In this document: in pieces, positions 8,919 through 17,207 of the stretch
How positions within the stretch are numbered: position 1 is the first letter of the stretch
Layout of the letters: every line of letters begins with the position of its first letter
Program-made: the position numbers and the translations under genes
The notes under the pieces: model-generated
Database searches by the model: none
The model's input: only the letters and a program-made list of their open reading frames with translations
Told to the model about the DNA's origin: nothing
Assembly: GCF_000733295.1 (NCBI RefSeq)
Contig: NZ_JPMI01000378.1
Location: 124,001 to 188,000 of the forward strand
Length of the DNA stretch: 64,000 nucleotides
Reading direction: 5' to 3'
Origin: Archangium violaceum Cb vi76
Lineage (GTDB): Bacteria > Myxococcota > Myxococcia > Myxococcales > Myxococcaceae

Positions 8919-9488
8919 TCAAACGCGCAGCCACTTGCGGGCGGTGGGCCCGAAGAAGCGCATCACGCCGGACACCAGGAAGAAGCGCACCGAGCGGCCC
9001 AGCACCGCCGCCAGGAAGAAGCGGTCCAGCGGCACGCCCACCATGCCGCTGCCGATGGCCACCACCTTGAAGGGGGTGGGCAGGATGGAGCACAGCAGCG
9101 CGAGCGCCCAGAAGTTCTGCCCCAGCAGCTCCCCCAGCGTCGCGTCGATGCCGAAGCGCTGGATGCGCATGTTCATGTCGATTTCCAGGAAGCTGATGGC
9201 GCCCTGGCGGAGCAGGTCCCCGAGATAGTACCCGATGAAGCCGCCGAAGAGGCTGGCCACCGTGCCCATCAGCGCGTAGCGCAGCCACTTCTGGGGCTGG
9301 GCGAGCACCATGGGCACCAGCAGCGCGAAGGGCGGGATGGGGAACACCGAGCCATCCACCACGGACACCAGCAGCATGGCGGCCACGGCGTGCTTCGTGG
9401 AGGACAGCGCCTCCACGCGCAGGTAGAGACGGCGGTACCAGGACAGCTTCTCGGGAGGGGCGGCCACGGTGGGGGTCGAATCGGACAT
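8919..9488 (-). CDS. YqaA/DedA-related (VTT-type) inner-membrane protein
   Basis: A 189-residue protein with about four hydrophobic segments. SVVDGSVFPIPPFALLVPMV near the N-terminus and the later SILPTPFKVVAIGSGMVG resemble the re-entrant loops of YqaA-like members of the DedA/VTT superfamily. Some superfamily members move phospholipids or undecaprenyl phosphate across the membrane; for YqaA-like proteins the substrate is not established. The N-terminal 20 residues are cytoplasmic and charged. The gene converges on the hybrid kinase (21-base gap) and is divergent from the following Lon-domain gene. Confidence 0.8.
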   Translation of the reverse strand: MSDSTPTVAAPPEKLSWYRRLYLRVEALSSTKHAVAAMLLVSVVDGSVFPIPPFALLVPMVLAQPQKWLRYALMGTVASLFGGFIGYYLGDLLRQGAISFLEIDMNMRIQRFGIDATLGELLGQNFWALALLCSILPTPFKVVAIGSGMVGVPLDRFFLAAVLGRSVRFFLVSGVMRFFGPTARKWLRV

Positions 9489-9616
9489 CGCGGCCGCGCA
9501 CCCTAGCGGAATGGGGCGACTTTACCAGCCTTCCGTCCCAGGGCTGACGCCTGCCTGGCGGCTGGGGATGCACCGCGTTCTCCCGGACGCTATGACCAGG
9601 ATACGGTGTCTCTGCC

Positions 9617-10279
9617 ATGACCACGGCCCTCGAACGCCTCGCGCTCACCACCCATGCGGTGAAGGTCTTCCCGCTCCCCTCGGCGGTCCTCTTTCCGCAC
9701 GCGGCCCTGCCTCTCCACATCTTCGAGCCCCGCTACCGCGCCCTGGTGCGCGATGCGCTCGCCGGGGACAAGGTGATGGCGCTCGCCCAGCTGCAGCCCG
9801 GCTGGGAAGGCCAGTACGGCGAGCGGCCTCCCATGCAGCCCATGATGTGTGCCGGGCTCATCATCTGGCACGAGGAGCTGCAGGACGGGCGCTACAACAT
9901 CCTCCTGCAGGGCGTCAGCCGCGCCCGCCTGCTCGAGGAGCTGCCAGCGGGGGAGCAGCTGTACCGGCAGGTCCGGGTGCAACTGCTGCCGGATGGTGAA
10001 TACCAGGGGCCCGAGGAGGAGAGGCTCCGCCAGGCCGTCTTCGAGCTGGCCGGGCGGGTCCCCCACTCGTTCGCGGAGAACCTGCTGCCGGTGGTGGCCC
10101 GCTCGCAGGGAGGCGCCCTGGCGGACGTGGTGGCCGCCGCCGTCGTCCCGGAGCCGGAGCGGCGCCAGGAGCTGCTGTGCGAGCTGGATGTGCGCACCCG
10201 GCTGGTGGCGGTGCTGGATGACGTGGGCGAGCTCATCGCCCGCCTCAGCCCGGTGAAGCCGGTGGGGCCGCTGAACTGA
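9617..10279 (+). CDS. Lon substrate-binding-domain protein
   Basis: A 220-residue protein made up of the Lon N-terminal (LAN/substrate-binding) domain alone. It opens with VFPLPSAVLFPHAALPLHIFEPRYRALVRDAL-type sequence, the strongest signature of this family, followed by a helical half (about 120-215). No AAA ATPase or protease domain is present. In Lon this domain recognises substrates; the role of free-standing copies, common in Proteobacteria, is unknown and may be as adaptors. It lies 69 bases upstream of the NAD+ synthetase on the same strand, so co-transcription is possible. Confidence 0.88.
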   Translation: MTTALERLALTTHAVKVFPLPSAVLFPHAALPLHIFEPRYRALVRDALAGDKVMALAQLQPGWEGQYGERPPMQPMMCAGLIIWHEELQDGRYNILLQGVSRARLLEELPAGEQLYRQVRVQLLPDGEYQGPEEERLRQAVFELAGRVPHSFAENLLPVVARSQGGALADVVAAAVVPEPERRQELLCELDVRTRLVAVLDDVGELIARLSPVKPVGPLN

Positions 10280-10348
10280 GTCCTTGCGTGCCGCCCCTCG
10301 GGGGCGTCTGCTAGCGCTCCACCAACTCGTCAGGGAGGAGCACGTTCC

Positions 10349-12238
10349 ATGCGGCTCGTGAAGATGGGGCTCGCCAGCGTCAACACCACCGTGGGTGCCT
10401 TCGGGCGCAACGTGGACAAGGCGCTCGACCTGGCGCGCCGGATGGCCGCCGAGGACGTCACCGTGGGCGTCTTCCAGGAGCAGCTCATCGGCGGCTACCC
10501 GCCCGAGGACCTGGTCCAGTGGCAGGGCTTCGTCGACAACCAGTGGCCGCAGCTCGAGCGCTTCGCCCGCGAGACGGGCGCGCTGTCCACCGTGTTCCTC
10601 CTGGGTGTCGCCATCAACCACCAGGGCCTGCGCTACAACTGCGCCGCGCTCGTGGCCGGCGGGAAGATTCTGGGCCTGGTGCCCAAGGAGAAGCTGCCCA
10701 CCTACAACATCTTCTACGAGGGGCGCACCTTCTCCCGCGGCTACCCCGGCATGCGCGAGGAGTTCCGAGGCGTCCCCTTCGGTGACTTCCTCTTCCGCTT
10801 CGACTTCGGGCTGATTGCCCCCGAGGTCTGCGAGGACATCTGGAGCCCCGAGGCGCCCATGCGCCGGCGCACCTACTCGGGCGCCGAGCTGGTGGTGAAC
10901 GTGTCCGCCTCGCCCTTCCGCGTGGGGCACGGGGACACCCGGCGTGAGCTGCTCGCCACCCGCGCGTCGGACCACCAGTGCACCGTCGCCTACTCCAACG
11001 CGCTGGGCAGCAACGACGGCATCATTTTCGACGGCGGTGGCTTCATCAACCAGAACGGCAAGCCCGTGCTCGAGGCGCCGCGCTTCCAGGAGGGTTTCGC
11101 CTCGGCCGTGGTGGACCTGGACCGCACGCTGCGCCTGCGCGCGGAGAACACCACCTGGCGCAGTGACCGGGAGGCGTGGCTGCGCGAGGGCGGCAAGCTG
11201 GTGCCCACCCTCGACTGCACCCCGGCCTTCACCAGCCGGCGTGACAAGCTGCGCTACCCGGTGCCCTCGCACCGCAGCTTCTTCCTCCCCGCTCCGGACA
11301 CGCGCCGCTCGCCCCGCGAGGCCCTGTGCGAGGACATCCTCGACGCGCTCGCCCTGGGCATTGGCGACTACTTCGAGAAGACGCGCGCCTTCAAGGTCAT
11401 CGGCATCGCGCTCTCGGGCGGACGTGACTCGCTGCTCACCCTGCTCATCGCCCACCGCTACGCGAAGCGCGTGCGGCCGGACGATCCCGGCAGCCTGCTG
11501 CGTGCCTTCTACATGCCCAGCCGCTACTCCAGCGACGCCACCCGCGAGGCCGCGGAGACGATCGCCCGGGAGCTGGGGGTGCCCTTCCTGGTGGTCCCCA
11601 TCGAGGAGGCCTTCGAGCGTGAGCTGAACATCGCGCGCACCATGCTCGCGGGCGGAGAGGTGACGCCCATCACCGAGCAGAACATCCAGGCCCGCCTGCG
11701 CGCCCAGCGCATGTGGAACTGGTCCAACTCCAGTGGCGGCCTGTTCCTGCAGACGGGCAACATGAGCGAGCGCGCCGTGGGCTACACCACCACGGGTGGA
11801 GACCTGATGGGGGCGCTGGCCGTCATCGCCAACGTGCCGAAGACGGTCGTCATGTACCTGCTGGACTACCTGCTGGAGCAGACGGGCCACGAGGGCATCC
11901 GCAAGGTGCTGGCCAGGCCGGCCGGGCCGGAGCTGGCGCACAACCAGGTGGGCGAGGAGGAGCTGATGCCCTTCCCCATCCTCGATGCCTGCTTCTATCT
12001 CTTCGCGGGAGAGAAGCTGGTGCCCTCGGAGATGCAGGTGGCGCTGGAGGCCATGTTCCCCGAGGTGGAGGGCGCGCGGCTGCGCGGCTACGTGGAGAAG
12101 TTCATCCGGCTCTTCCTCCAGTCCATCTACAAGTGGGTGCAGGCGCCGCTGTCGCTGCACATCGGCAACCTGGACCTGGACCGCGAGCGCGCGCTGCAAC
12201 TGCCCGTCGTCACCAGCAGCGATTGGACGAAGGGGTAG
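10349..12238 (+). CDS. nadE: Glutamine-dependent NAD+ synthetase
   Basis: A 629-residue two-domain enzyme making NAD+ from deamido-NAD+, ATP and glutamine in the cytoplasm. The N-terminal nitrilase-type glutaminase carries the Glu-Lys-Cys triad: Glu44 in VFQEQLIGGYPPEDL, Lys115 in PKEKLPTYNIFYEGRTF and Cys161 in APEVCEDIW. The C-terminal synthetase (from about 325) has the PP-loop SGGRDS at 356-361, where the usual residue after SGG is varied, and a late GNMSERAVGYTTTGGDLMG stretch that binds the dinucleotide. Length and domain order fit the glutamine-using family. GGGAGGAG lies before the ATG. The preceding gene may share the transcript. Confidence 0.94.
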   Translation: MRLVKMGLASVNTTVGAFGRNVDKALDLARRMAAEDVTVGVFQEQLIGGYPPEDLVQWQGFVDNQWPQLERFARETGALSTVFLLGVAINHQGLRYNCAALVAGGKILGLVPKEKLPTYNIFYEGRTFSRGYPGMREEFRGVPFGDFLFRFDFGLIAPEVCEDIWSPEAPMRRRTYSGAELVVNVSASPFRVGHGDTRRELLATRASDHQCTVAYSNALGSNDGIIFDGGGFINQNGKPVLEAPRFQEGFASAVVDLDRTLRLRAENTTWRSDREAWLREGGKLVPTLDCTPAFTSRRDKLRYPVPSHRSFFLPAPDTRRSPREALCEDILDALALGIGDYFEKTRAFKVIGIALSGGRDSLLTLLIAHRYAKRVRPDDPGSLLRAFYMPSRYSSDATREAAETIARELGVPFLVVPIEEAFERELNIARTMLAGGEVTPITEQNIQARLRAQRMWNWSNSSGGLFLQTGNMSERAVGYTTTGGDLMGALAVIANVPKTVVMYLLDYLLEQTGHEGIRKVLARPAGPELAHNQVGEEELMPFPILDACFYLFAGEKLVPSEMQVALEAMFPEVEGARLRGYVEKFIRLFLQSIYKWVQAPLSLHIGNLDLDRERALQLPVVTSSDWTKG

Positions 12239-12335
12239 GTGCTACGGACAACCCACCTCCTGGAATCAGGATGTCAGGGCGACCTTTAAAGTGGGGGGCT
12301 CGTGTTGAAGAGCACCGAGGTGAAGGGGGGTTGAA

Positions 12336-13799
12336 GTGAAGTTCCTGATCGACACCAATGTCCTGATTCCACTCGAACCTACGGCTCCTGGGCAGGTCGA
12401 GGAGATGACGGAGCCCGCGTCGAGGCTTCTCCAGGGGATTGAGGAGGCCGGTTACCAACTTTTCGTCCATCCCGATACGCGAGCCGATATCGGGCGGGAT
12501 CGCGAGGAGGTGCGTCGGTGCCTTCGAGAAGTGTTGTTCAGGAAATACCTGCCGCTTCCTGATCCTCCCCCGATTCCCGAGGAGTGGGCGCAACTCCTGG
12601 GCCGAGCTCCTGTAGGGACGAATGACTGGGTCGATCATCGGCTGCTCGCCACTGTTCGTGCCAATGCGGTCAGCGTCCTGGTGACTGAGGATCGGCGCCT
12701 CCATCGGAAGGCCGAGCGAGTAGGGCTCCGGCATCGAGTGGCGACCATTGGTGATGCGCTGGCTCTCGTGCAGGGGCTGCGTGACAAATTCGCGCAGCCT
12801 CCGCCAGCCGTCGAATTCACCTACGCCCATAACCTTGAGCTCGAGGACCCGTTCTTCAACAGCCTCCGGGGTGACTACGCTCCGTTCGACAGCTGGCTCC
12901 GTAGGTGTCAGGAGCAGCATCGGCGATGTTGGGTGGTCCGTGCGGAGGGGCGCCGGTTGGCAGCGCTCTGCCTCATCAAGGACGAGGAGAATGAGCTGGG
13001 GCTTGAGGGCAAGCTCCTCAAGCTCTGTACGTTCAAGGTCGCGCCGGAGCACCGAGGGCGGCGTCTCGGGGAGCTACTGCTCAAGAGCGTCTTCGATTAT
13101 GCCTCCGTGAACAGGCATGACTTCATCTATGTGACGGCTTTCGAGAAGCAGGGAGAGCTCATCAACCTGTTCGAGGACTTCGGCTTCCATGAGCATGGCA
13201 GAACGGGTTCGGGGGAACTCGTGCTCATGAAGCGCCTGCATCCGGCTGCTGAGGATGCAGTGCTGTCTCCACTGGCCTTCCATGTCCGGTATGGCCCTCC
13301 TTCCATGCGTCTGGCAGAACCGGCCTTTGTCATCCCCATCGAGCCCCGCTTTCACCACCTGCTTTTTCCTGATGCCGATGACCAATTGGGGCTTCAGACG
13401 GGTTTGCACCCTTTCGGAAATGGGCTTCGCAAGGCCTATCTCTGCAAGGCGCAGACCCGGCAGATCGTACCGGGTGCTCCGTTGCTCTTCTACCTCAGCC
13501 ATTCAAAGCGGGCCGTGACCGTTGTTGGGGTGGCGGAAGAGACACTCGTATCCCGAGATGCGGAGGAAATCGCCAGTACCGTGGGCAAGCGGACGGTCTA
13601 CCCGATGCATCAAATCGAGGAGTTCTGCTCAAGTGGGGAGGTGCTCGCCATCCTCTTCCGGCAGGCCATGAGAGTCGGGTCCAAACCGATCACCTTGGCC
13701 GAATTGGTTCAGCATGGGGTATTGCGTGCTGCCCCTCAATCCATCGTTACTGTCCAACACGGAGGGAGCGAATGGCTCCGTCAACGGCTCGGGCTGTAG
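12336..13799 (+). CDS. PIN-GNAT-PUA-like fusion protein
   Basis: 487 residues with three recognisable parts. Residues 1 to about 150 are a PIN-type nuclease domain (MKFLIDTNVLIPLE with Asp6, later TNDWVDHRLLA and VTEDRRLHRKAE supplying acidic metal ligands). Residues about 165-305 are a GNAT acetyltransferase, with the acetyl-CoA loop in FKVAPEHRGRRLGELLL. Residues about 310-487 resemble a PUA/ASCH-like fold (FVIPIEPRFHHLLF, GAPLLFYLSHSKRAVTVVG), similar in layout to the protein of the next gene. PIN domains cut RNA, GNAT transfers acetyl groups, and PUA-like folds bind RNA or modified bases, so an RNA-targeting role is likely but unproven. Base usage is visibly less GC-rich than the flanks. 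It overlaps the next gene by 28 bases. Confidence 0.8.
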   Translation: MKFLIDTNVLIPLEPTAPGQVEEMTEPASRLLQGIEEAGYQLFVHPDTRADIGRDREEVRRCLREVLFRKYLPLPDPPPIPEEWAQLLGRAPVGTNDWVDHRLLATVRANAVSVLVTEDRRLHRKAERVGLRHRVATIGDALALVQGLRDKFAQPPPAVEFTYAHNLELEDPFFNSLRGDYAPFDSWLRRCQEQHRRCWVVRAEGRRLAALCLIKDEENELGLEGKLLKLCTFKVAPEHRGRRLGELLLKSVFDYASVNRHDFIYVTAFEKQGELINLFEDFGFHEHGRTGSGELVLMKRLHPAAEDAVLSPLAFHVRYGPPSMRLAEPAFVIPIEPRFHHLLFPDADDQLGLQTGLHPFGNGLRKAYLCKAQTRQIVPGAPLLFYLSHSKRAVTVVGVAEETLVSRDAEEIASTVGKRTVYPMHQIEEFCSSGEVLAILFRQAMRVGSKPITLAELVQHGVLRAAPQSIVTVQHGGSEWLRQRLGL

Positions 13800-14224
13800 T
13801 CCTCCTGCCCATCCAGCCCCGATATGCCGAGCCCATCCTCGGGGGACTCAAGCGTGTTGAGTTCCGTAAGCGGGTTTTCCGGCGCGATGTGTCCCATGTC
13901 GTCGTCTATTCATCGAGTCCCGTGAAGCAGGTGGTTGGCTTCTTCGAGATACGCGGCATCGATGAGGATTCGCCGGAGCATCTCTGGAGGCGATATTCAC
14001 GAGAGGGTTGGATCGAGAAAGAGGACTATGACCGCTACTATTCACGTACAGCGCGTGGGGTGGCGATTCAGGTCGGCAAGGTCCATGTGTTCCAAAGACC
14101 TTTTCCGCTGGATGAGCTCCAGGCGGATTTGCGCCCACCTCAAAGCTACGCCTATCTCAGCCAACGGATATTCGCCCGACTCCAGAGTCGAAGGTTGAGG
14201 GCTGCAAGCAGCACGGCGAAGTGA
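13772..14224 (+). CDS. ASCH-domain protein
   Basis: A 150-residue protein whose N-terminal half matches the ASCH/PUA-like fold: VVLLPIQPRYAEPILGGLKRVEFRKR followed by VSHVVVYSSSPVKQVVGFFEI. The basic EFRKR stretch sits where ASCH proteins bind nucleic acid. One studied ASCH protein (E. coli YqfB) is an amidohydrolase acting on acetylated cytidine; here only the fold is recognised. It starts 28 bases inside the upstream PIN-GNAT-PUA gene and shares its lower GC content, so the two form one unit and were probably acquired together. A GGAGG site precedes the ATG inside the upstream gene. Confidence 0.82.
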   Translation: MAPSTARAVVLLPIQPRYAEPILGGLKRVEFRKRVFRRDVSHVVVYSSSPVKQVVGFFEIRGIDEDSPEHLWRRYSREGWIEKEDYDRYYSRTARGVAIQVGKVHVFQRPFPLDELQADLRPPQSYAYLSQRIFARLQSRRLRAASSTAK

Positions 14225-14668
14225 AGCCAGGGGCTTCGCCACCGGTTCCGTGGCGCGCGAGACTCCTCGTGCTTTGGATGTTGCGCGTGAGTTCGGGTGG
14301 AGCAGTGATGGTGGCCCATGCCTTGCCTTGTGGAGCCGTGCGTGCGTGCCGCACGAGTTCCCAAGGAGGCTTCATGCTCAGCGCTCTGAACACGAAGGAC
14401 GACGTTCTCTCTGTTGGTCTCGGAATTGGCCTGCGGGTGGGCTTCCAGATGATGGGCTGCCTCTGCCTGCTGCTGGACCTGCTCTACCCGTGAGCCGCGA
14501 GGCCACCCCCTAATCTGCTCACGCTCTCTGTCCCCGCCATCCCCGGCTCGCCCGGTTGGATGCTTCCCGGTCGAGGTCCCGGCTCACTCCCGGCGGTGGA
14601 TCCAAGCCTTGCCTCGAATCTTCCCGGTACCGAAGTTCCTGTCAGCCACCCGACGGACGGAGGTTCGG
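14225..14668. other. Mostly non-coding interval between the PIN/ASCH unit and the GGSG barrel gene
   Basis: Apart from the possible 39-codon gene at 14374-14493, I see no supported gene here. The base composition returns gradually to the high-GC norm. The last 40 bases hold the ribosome site of the barrel gene. No clear terminator hairpin or known promoter box could be assigned. Confidence 0.4.
14374..14493 (+). CDS. Possible 39-residue hydrophobic peptide
   Basis: A short frame starting ATG at 14374, with a textbook AAGGAGG 6 bases upstream at 14361-14367. The peptide begins MLSALNTKDDVLSVG and then has one hydrophobic stretch containing LGIGLRVGFQMMGCLCLLL, enough for a single membrane helix, ending DLLYP. 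I do not recognise a family. Support is the ribosome site and the polar-then-hydrophobic pattern; against it are the small size and lack of any comparison. A longer in-frame extension to 14221 has no ribosome site and looks like chance. It could be a membrane-acting small protein, but nothing shows this. Confidence 0.4.
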   Translation: MLSALNTKDDVLSVGLGIGLRVGFQMMGCLCLLLDLLYP

Positions 14669-15724
14669 ATGAAACTGAAGATTCTGGCTGGGCTCGTGAC
14701 GGCGCTTCTCTACGGCAACGCTGCCATGGCACAGGACGTGAGTGACACCGACACCAGCAACGACCAGGGACAGACGTCCCCGGACAACATCGGCGGTTCG
14801 GGCCTGGATGATCCCAACCAGGAGGACATCCTCATCCTCGACCAGGAGGATGTGGCTCCGGTGCCCGACACCCCCCAGCAGGATGAAGGCGTGGGCGGCT
14901 CCGGACTCGAGGACCAGGACGCCTTCGGCGGCTCGGGCCAGGCCGGTCAGCCCATGACGCCTCCCGCACAGCCCATGCAGCCCAAGGCCGGCATCCCCAT
15001 GCAGGGCCAGGGCGGTATGACCCTCTTCTGCACCCCCGTGCAGCAGGGCCAGTCCACCGGCGGCAGCGGCACCCCCCTCCCGGGCGACGAGCAGTCCTCG
15101 CTGCAGCGGGACTACGACGTCCAGACCGGCCAGGTCGATGACGACATCGTGAAGCAGGAGGAGGCCTTCGGCGGCTCCGGCTACGAGGTGAAGGAGGAGG
15201 ATCAGGGCCAGAAGCAGGGCGACATGCGTGGTCTGTCCGTGCTCGTCGGCGCCGGCATCGAGGGCTACACCGGTGGTCTCGCTCCGGCAATCAACCCCGG
15301 CGCCACCGTGGGCGTGATGGCCGGCCTGCGGCCCAGCAAGGTGCTCGGTATCGAGCTCGGCTACAGCGGCGCGGTGAACAACCTGGACACCGACGTGGGC
15401 GGCAGCGGCCCGGACATCGTGCGCAACGGCGCCGTGGCCAACCTCACCGTCGGCCTCACCGCCGCTCCCATCCAGCCCTACCTGCTCGGTGGCTTCGGCA
15501 TGAACTGGTACAACATCCGCAATGGCCTGGGTGCCGGCTTCGTGGATGACACCAGCTCGCGCGTCCCGGTGGGCGTCGGCCTGCGCACCCACATCGGTGA
15601 CTTCACCGCCGATGCCCGCGTCAACTACAACATCCTCCTCAGCGAGGACTTCGCCCCGGCCGTGGATGACGCCTTCACCACCGGTAGCTACCAGGGCACC
15701 ATCAACCTCGGCGGCACGTTCTGA
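14669..15724 (+). CDS. Outer-membrane beta-barrel protein with GGSG repeats
   Basis: 351 residues. A clear signal peptide (MKLKILAGLVTALLYGNAAMA, cleavage before QDVSD) is followed by an acidic, Gly/Pro/Gln-rich region (about 22-185) punctuated by GGSG units: IGGSGLDD, VGGSGLED, FGGSGQAG, TGGSGTPL and FGGSGYEV, with a sixth, VGGSGPDI, inside the barrel. From about residue 188 alternating strands appear (LSVLVGAGIEGYTGG, GVMAGLRPSKVLGIELGYSG, LTVGLTAAPIQPYLLGGFGMNWY, TADARVNYNIL) and the protein ends in Phe, as outer-membrane barrels do. The start is fixed by CGGAGG 5 bases upstream. It is probably a small 8-strand barrel with a flexible surface or periplasmic N-terminal region; the function is unknown. 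A strong terminator follows. Confidence 0.75.
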   Translation: MKLKILAGLVTALLYGNAAMAQDVSDTDTSNDQGQTSPDNIGGSGLDDPNQEDILILDQEDVAPVPDTPQQDEGVGGSGLEDQDAFGGSGQAGQPMTPPAQPMQPKAGIPMQGQGGMTLFCTPVQQGQSTGGSGTPLPGDEQSSLQRDYDVQTGQVDDDIVKQEEAFGGSGYEVKEEDQGQKQGDMRGLSVLVGAGIEGYTGGLAPAINPGATVGVMAGLRPSKVLGIELGYSGAVNNLDTDVGGSGPDIVRNGAVANLTVGLTAAPIQPYLLGGFGMNWYNIRNGLGAGFVDDTSSRVPVGVGLRTHIGDFTADARVNYNILLSEDFAPAVDDAFTTGSYQGTINLGGTF

Positions 15725-15766
15725 GCGCCTTCCGAGCTGACCGTGTGATGGCGGCCTGACAGTCCA

Positions 15767-15808
15767 GCGGCGCGGTGCCTCGACGAATGGGCATCGCGCC
15801 GCGTTTTT
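15767..15808 (+). terminator. Rho-independent terminator after the barrel gene
   Basis: GCGGCGCGGTGCC (15767-15779) pairs with GGCATCGCGCCGC (15790-15802) over 13 positions with one G-U pair and a 10-base loop, followed by GTTTTT. This is the clearest terminator in the window and ends the barrel-gene transcript 42 bases after its stop. Confidence 0.85.
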
Positions 15809-15874
15809 CCTTCCGAGAGGGCAGCGAAGGCGCCACCCCCGCGTTATGGTGGCGGCTTTCACGGGAGATGGTGC

Positions 15875-16198
15875 ATGAGCTTGCAGGTGGATGACGTGAA
15901 GGTCGGCACGGGCGCCGAGGCGGTCTCTGGCAAGACGGTGACGGTCCACTACGTGGGGACCCTCACCAATGGCTCGAAGTTCGACAGCAGCCGGGATCGC
16001 GGTCAGGGCTTCACCTTCCGGCTCGGCGCGGGCCAGGTCATCCAGGGCTGGGACAAGGGCGTGGCCGGCATGAAGGTCGGCGGCGTGCGCAAGCTCACCA
16101 TCCCCCCCGACATGGGCTACGGCGCCCGCGGCTTCCCGCCCGTCATCCCGCCCAACTCGACCCTTCTTTTCGAAGTGGAACTGCTGGACGTCCGCTAG
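15875..16198 (+). CDS. FKBP-type peptidyl-prolyl cis-trans isomerase
   Basis: A 107-residue single-domain FKBP with no signal peptide, so cytoplasmic. It shows the family landmarks: [22 protein letters not shown] (active-site Tyr and Asp), [19 protein letters not shown] (Trp at the base of the pocket), and [28 protein letters not shown]. Length is that of the minimal human FKBP12-like type. It accelerates isomerisation of Xaa-Pro bonds. It is the first gene of a tight run, with a thioredoxin 9 bases downstream and a HAD hydrolase next, suggesting a small folding/redox operon. Confidence 0.95.
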   Translation: MSLQVDDVKVGTGAEAVSGKTVTVHYVGTLTNGSKFDSSRDRGQGFTFRLGAGQVIQGWDKGVAGMKVGGVRKLTIPPDMGYGARGFPPVIPPNSTLLFEVELLDVR

Positions 16199-16207
16199 GA
16201 GGCCACC

Positions 16208-16588
16208 ATGGCCACGTTGGAAGTGGGTAAGGAGAACTTCGAGGCCACGGTGTCCAAGCAGGGCATCGTCATGCTCGACTGGTGGGCGGCGTGGTGCGGT
16301 CCCTGCCGCGCCTTCGCTCCCATCTACGAGAAGGCCTCCGAGAAGCACCAGGACATCACCTTCGGGAAGATCGACACGGACGCGCAGCCGGAGCTCTCCG
16401 GCATGTTCCAGATCCGCTCCATCCCCACGCTGATGATCTTCCGCGACGGCATCCTGCTCTTCGAGCAGGCCGGAGCCCTGCCCGCGCCCGCCCTCGAGGA
16501 GTTGCTCTCCAAGGTGCGCGAGCTGGACATGGACGAGGTGCGCCGGGAGATCGAGAAGCGCAAGCAGGAGAAGGAGCCGCGGGCCTGA
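16208..16588 (+). CDS. Thioredoxin-family protein
   Basis: A 126-residue cytoplasmic thioredoxin fold. The redox motif WCGPC places the cysteines at 30 and 33, and the cis-proline loop is SIPTLMIF. A charged helical tail (VRREIEKRKQEKEPRA) extends beyond the usual 105-110 residues. It is expected to reduce disulfides using thioredoxin reductase. GGAGGCCACC precedes the ATG, 9 bases after the FKBP stop. The neighbours, an FKBP and a HAD hydrolase with a 1-base gap, indicate one transcript. Confidence 0.93.
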   Translation: MATLEVGKENFEATVSKQGIVMLDWWAAWCGPCRAFAPIYEKASEKHQDITFGKIDTDAQPELSGMFQIRSIPTLMIFRDGILLFEQAGALPAPALEELLSKVRELDMDEVRREIEKRKQEKEPRA

Positions 16589-16589
16589 G

Positions 16590-17207
16590 ATGGTGCCGAG
16601 CGCCGTTTTGTTCGACATGGATGGAGTCCTCATCCGCAGCGAGGAGGCCTGGCTGCGGGTGCTGGAGGACGCGGGACGGCGCTTCCGGGGCAGTCCGGTG
16701 ACGCGCGAGGAGTTCGCGCCCACCTTCGGGCAGGGCACGGCCGAGGACGTGCGCGTCTTCGGCCTGCGCTGCACCCCCGCCGAGCTGGATGCCTTCTACG
16801 TGGAGCACCTGCCGGCCCACGCCAGCGGCGTCTGGATCAACCCGGACGCGCACGAGCTGCTGGAGAACCTGGCCGCCCGCGGTCTGCGCCGGGCGCTGGT
16901 GACCAACACCGTGACCCCGCTCGCCCGGGCGCTGCTCGGTGCCGCGCGCCTGCTCGACTTCTTCGAAGTGCTGGCGTGCGCGGACCTCGTGGCCCACGCC
17001 AAGCCGGCGCCGGACCTGGTGCTGTACGCGCTCGGCCGGCTGGGTCTGCCCCCCGAGGCGGCGGTGATGGTGGGCGACTCGCGCTTCGATCGCGGCGCCG
17101 CCGGGGCCGCGGGCGTGCGCTTCGTGGGACTCGGCCTGGACGGCGATGCCCGCATCGAGCGGCTGGGCGACCTGCTGCCCCTCCTGCCTCTCACGGCCAC
17201 GTCATAA
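16590..17207 (+). CDS. HAD-family hydrolase
   Basis: 205 residues with HAD motifs: FDMDGVLIRSEE (nucleophile and acid Asp), VTNTVTP, AKPAPDLV (lysine) and VMVGDSRFDRGAA (acidic motif IV). The cap domain lies between motifs I and II. Substrates for this beta-phosphoglucomutase/phosphatase-like group range over sugar phosphates and nucleotides and cannot be picked out here. It starts 1 base after the thioredoxin stop, so it is the third gene of the FKBP-thioredoxin operon. Its 3' end overlaps the convergent cytochrome gene by 6 bases. Confidence 0.88.
   Translation: MVPSAVLFDMDGVLIRSEEAWLRVLEDAGRRFRGSPVTREEFAPTFGQGTAEDVRVFGLRCTPAELDAFYVEHLPAHASGVWINPDAHELLENLAARGLRRALVTNTVTPLARALLGAARLLDFFEVLACADLVAHAKPAPDLVLYALGRLGLPPEAAVMVGDSRFDRGAAGAAGVRFVGLGLDGDARIERLGDLLPLLPLTATS

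Noticed and set aside
9590..12199. Open frame of 869 codons on the minus strand
   Set aside because: It is antisense to the Lon-domain and nadE genes, is dominated by His, Arg, Gln and Val as expected from high-GC antisense reading, and has no family features.
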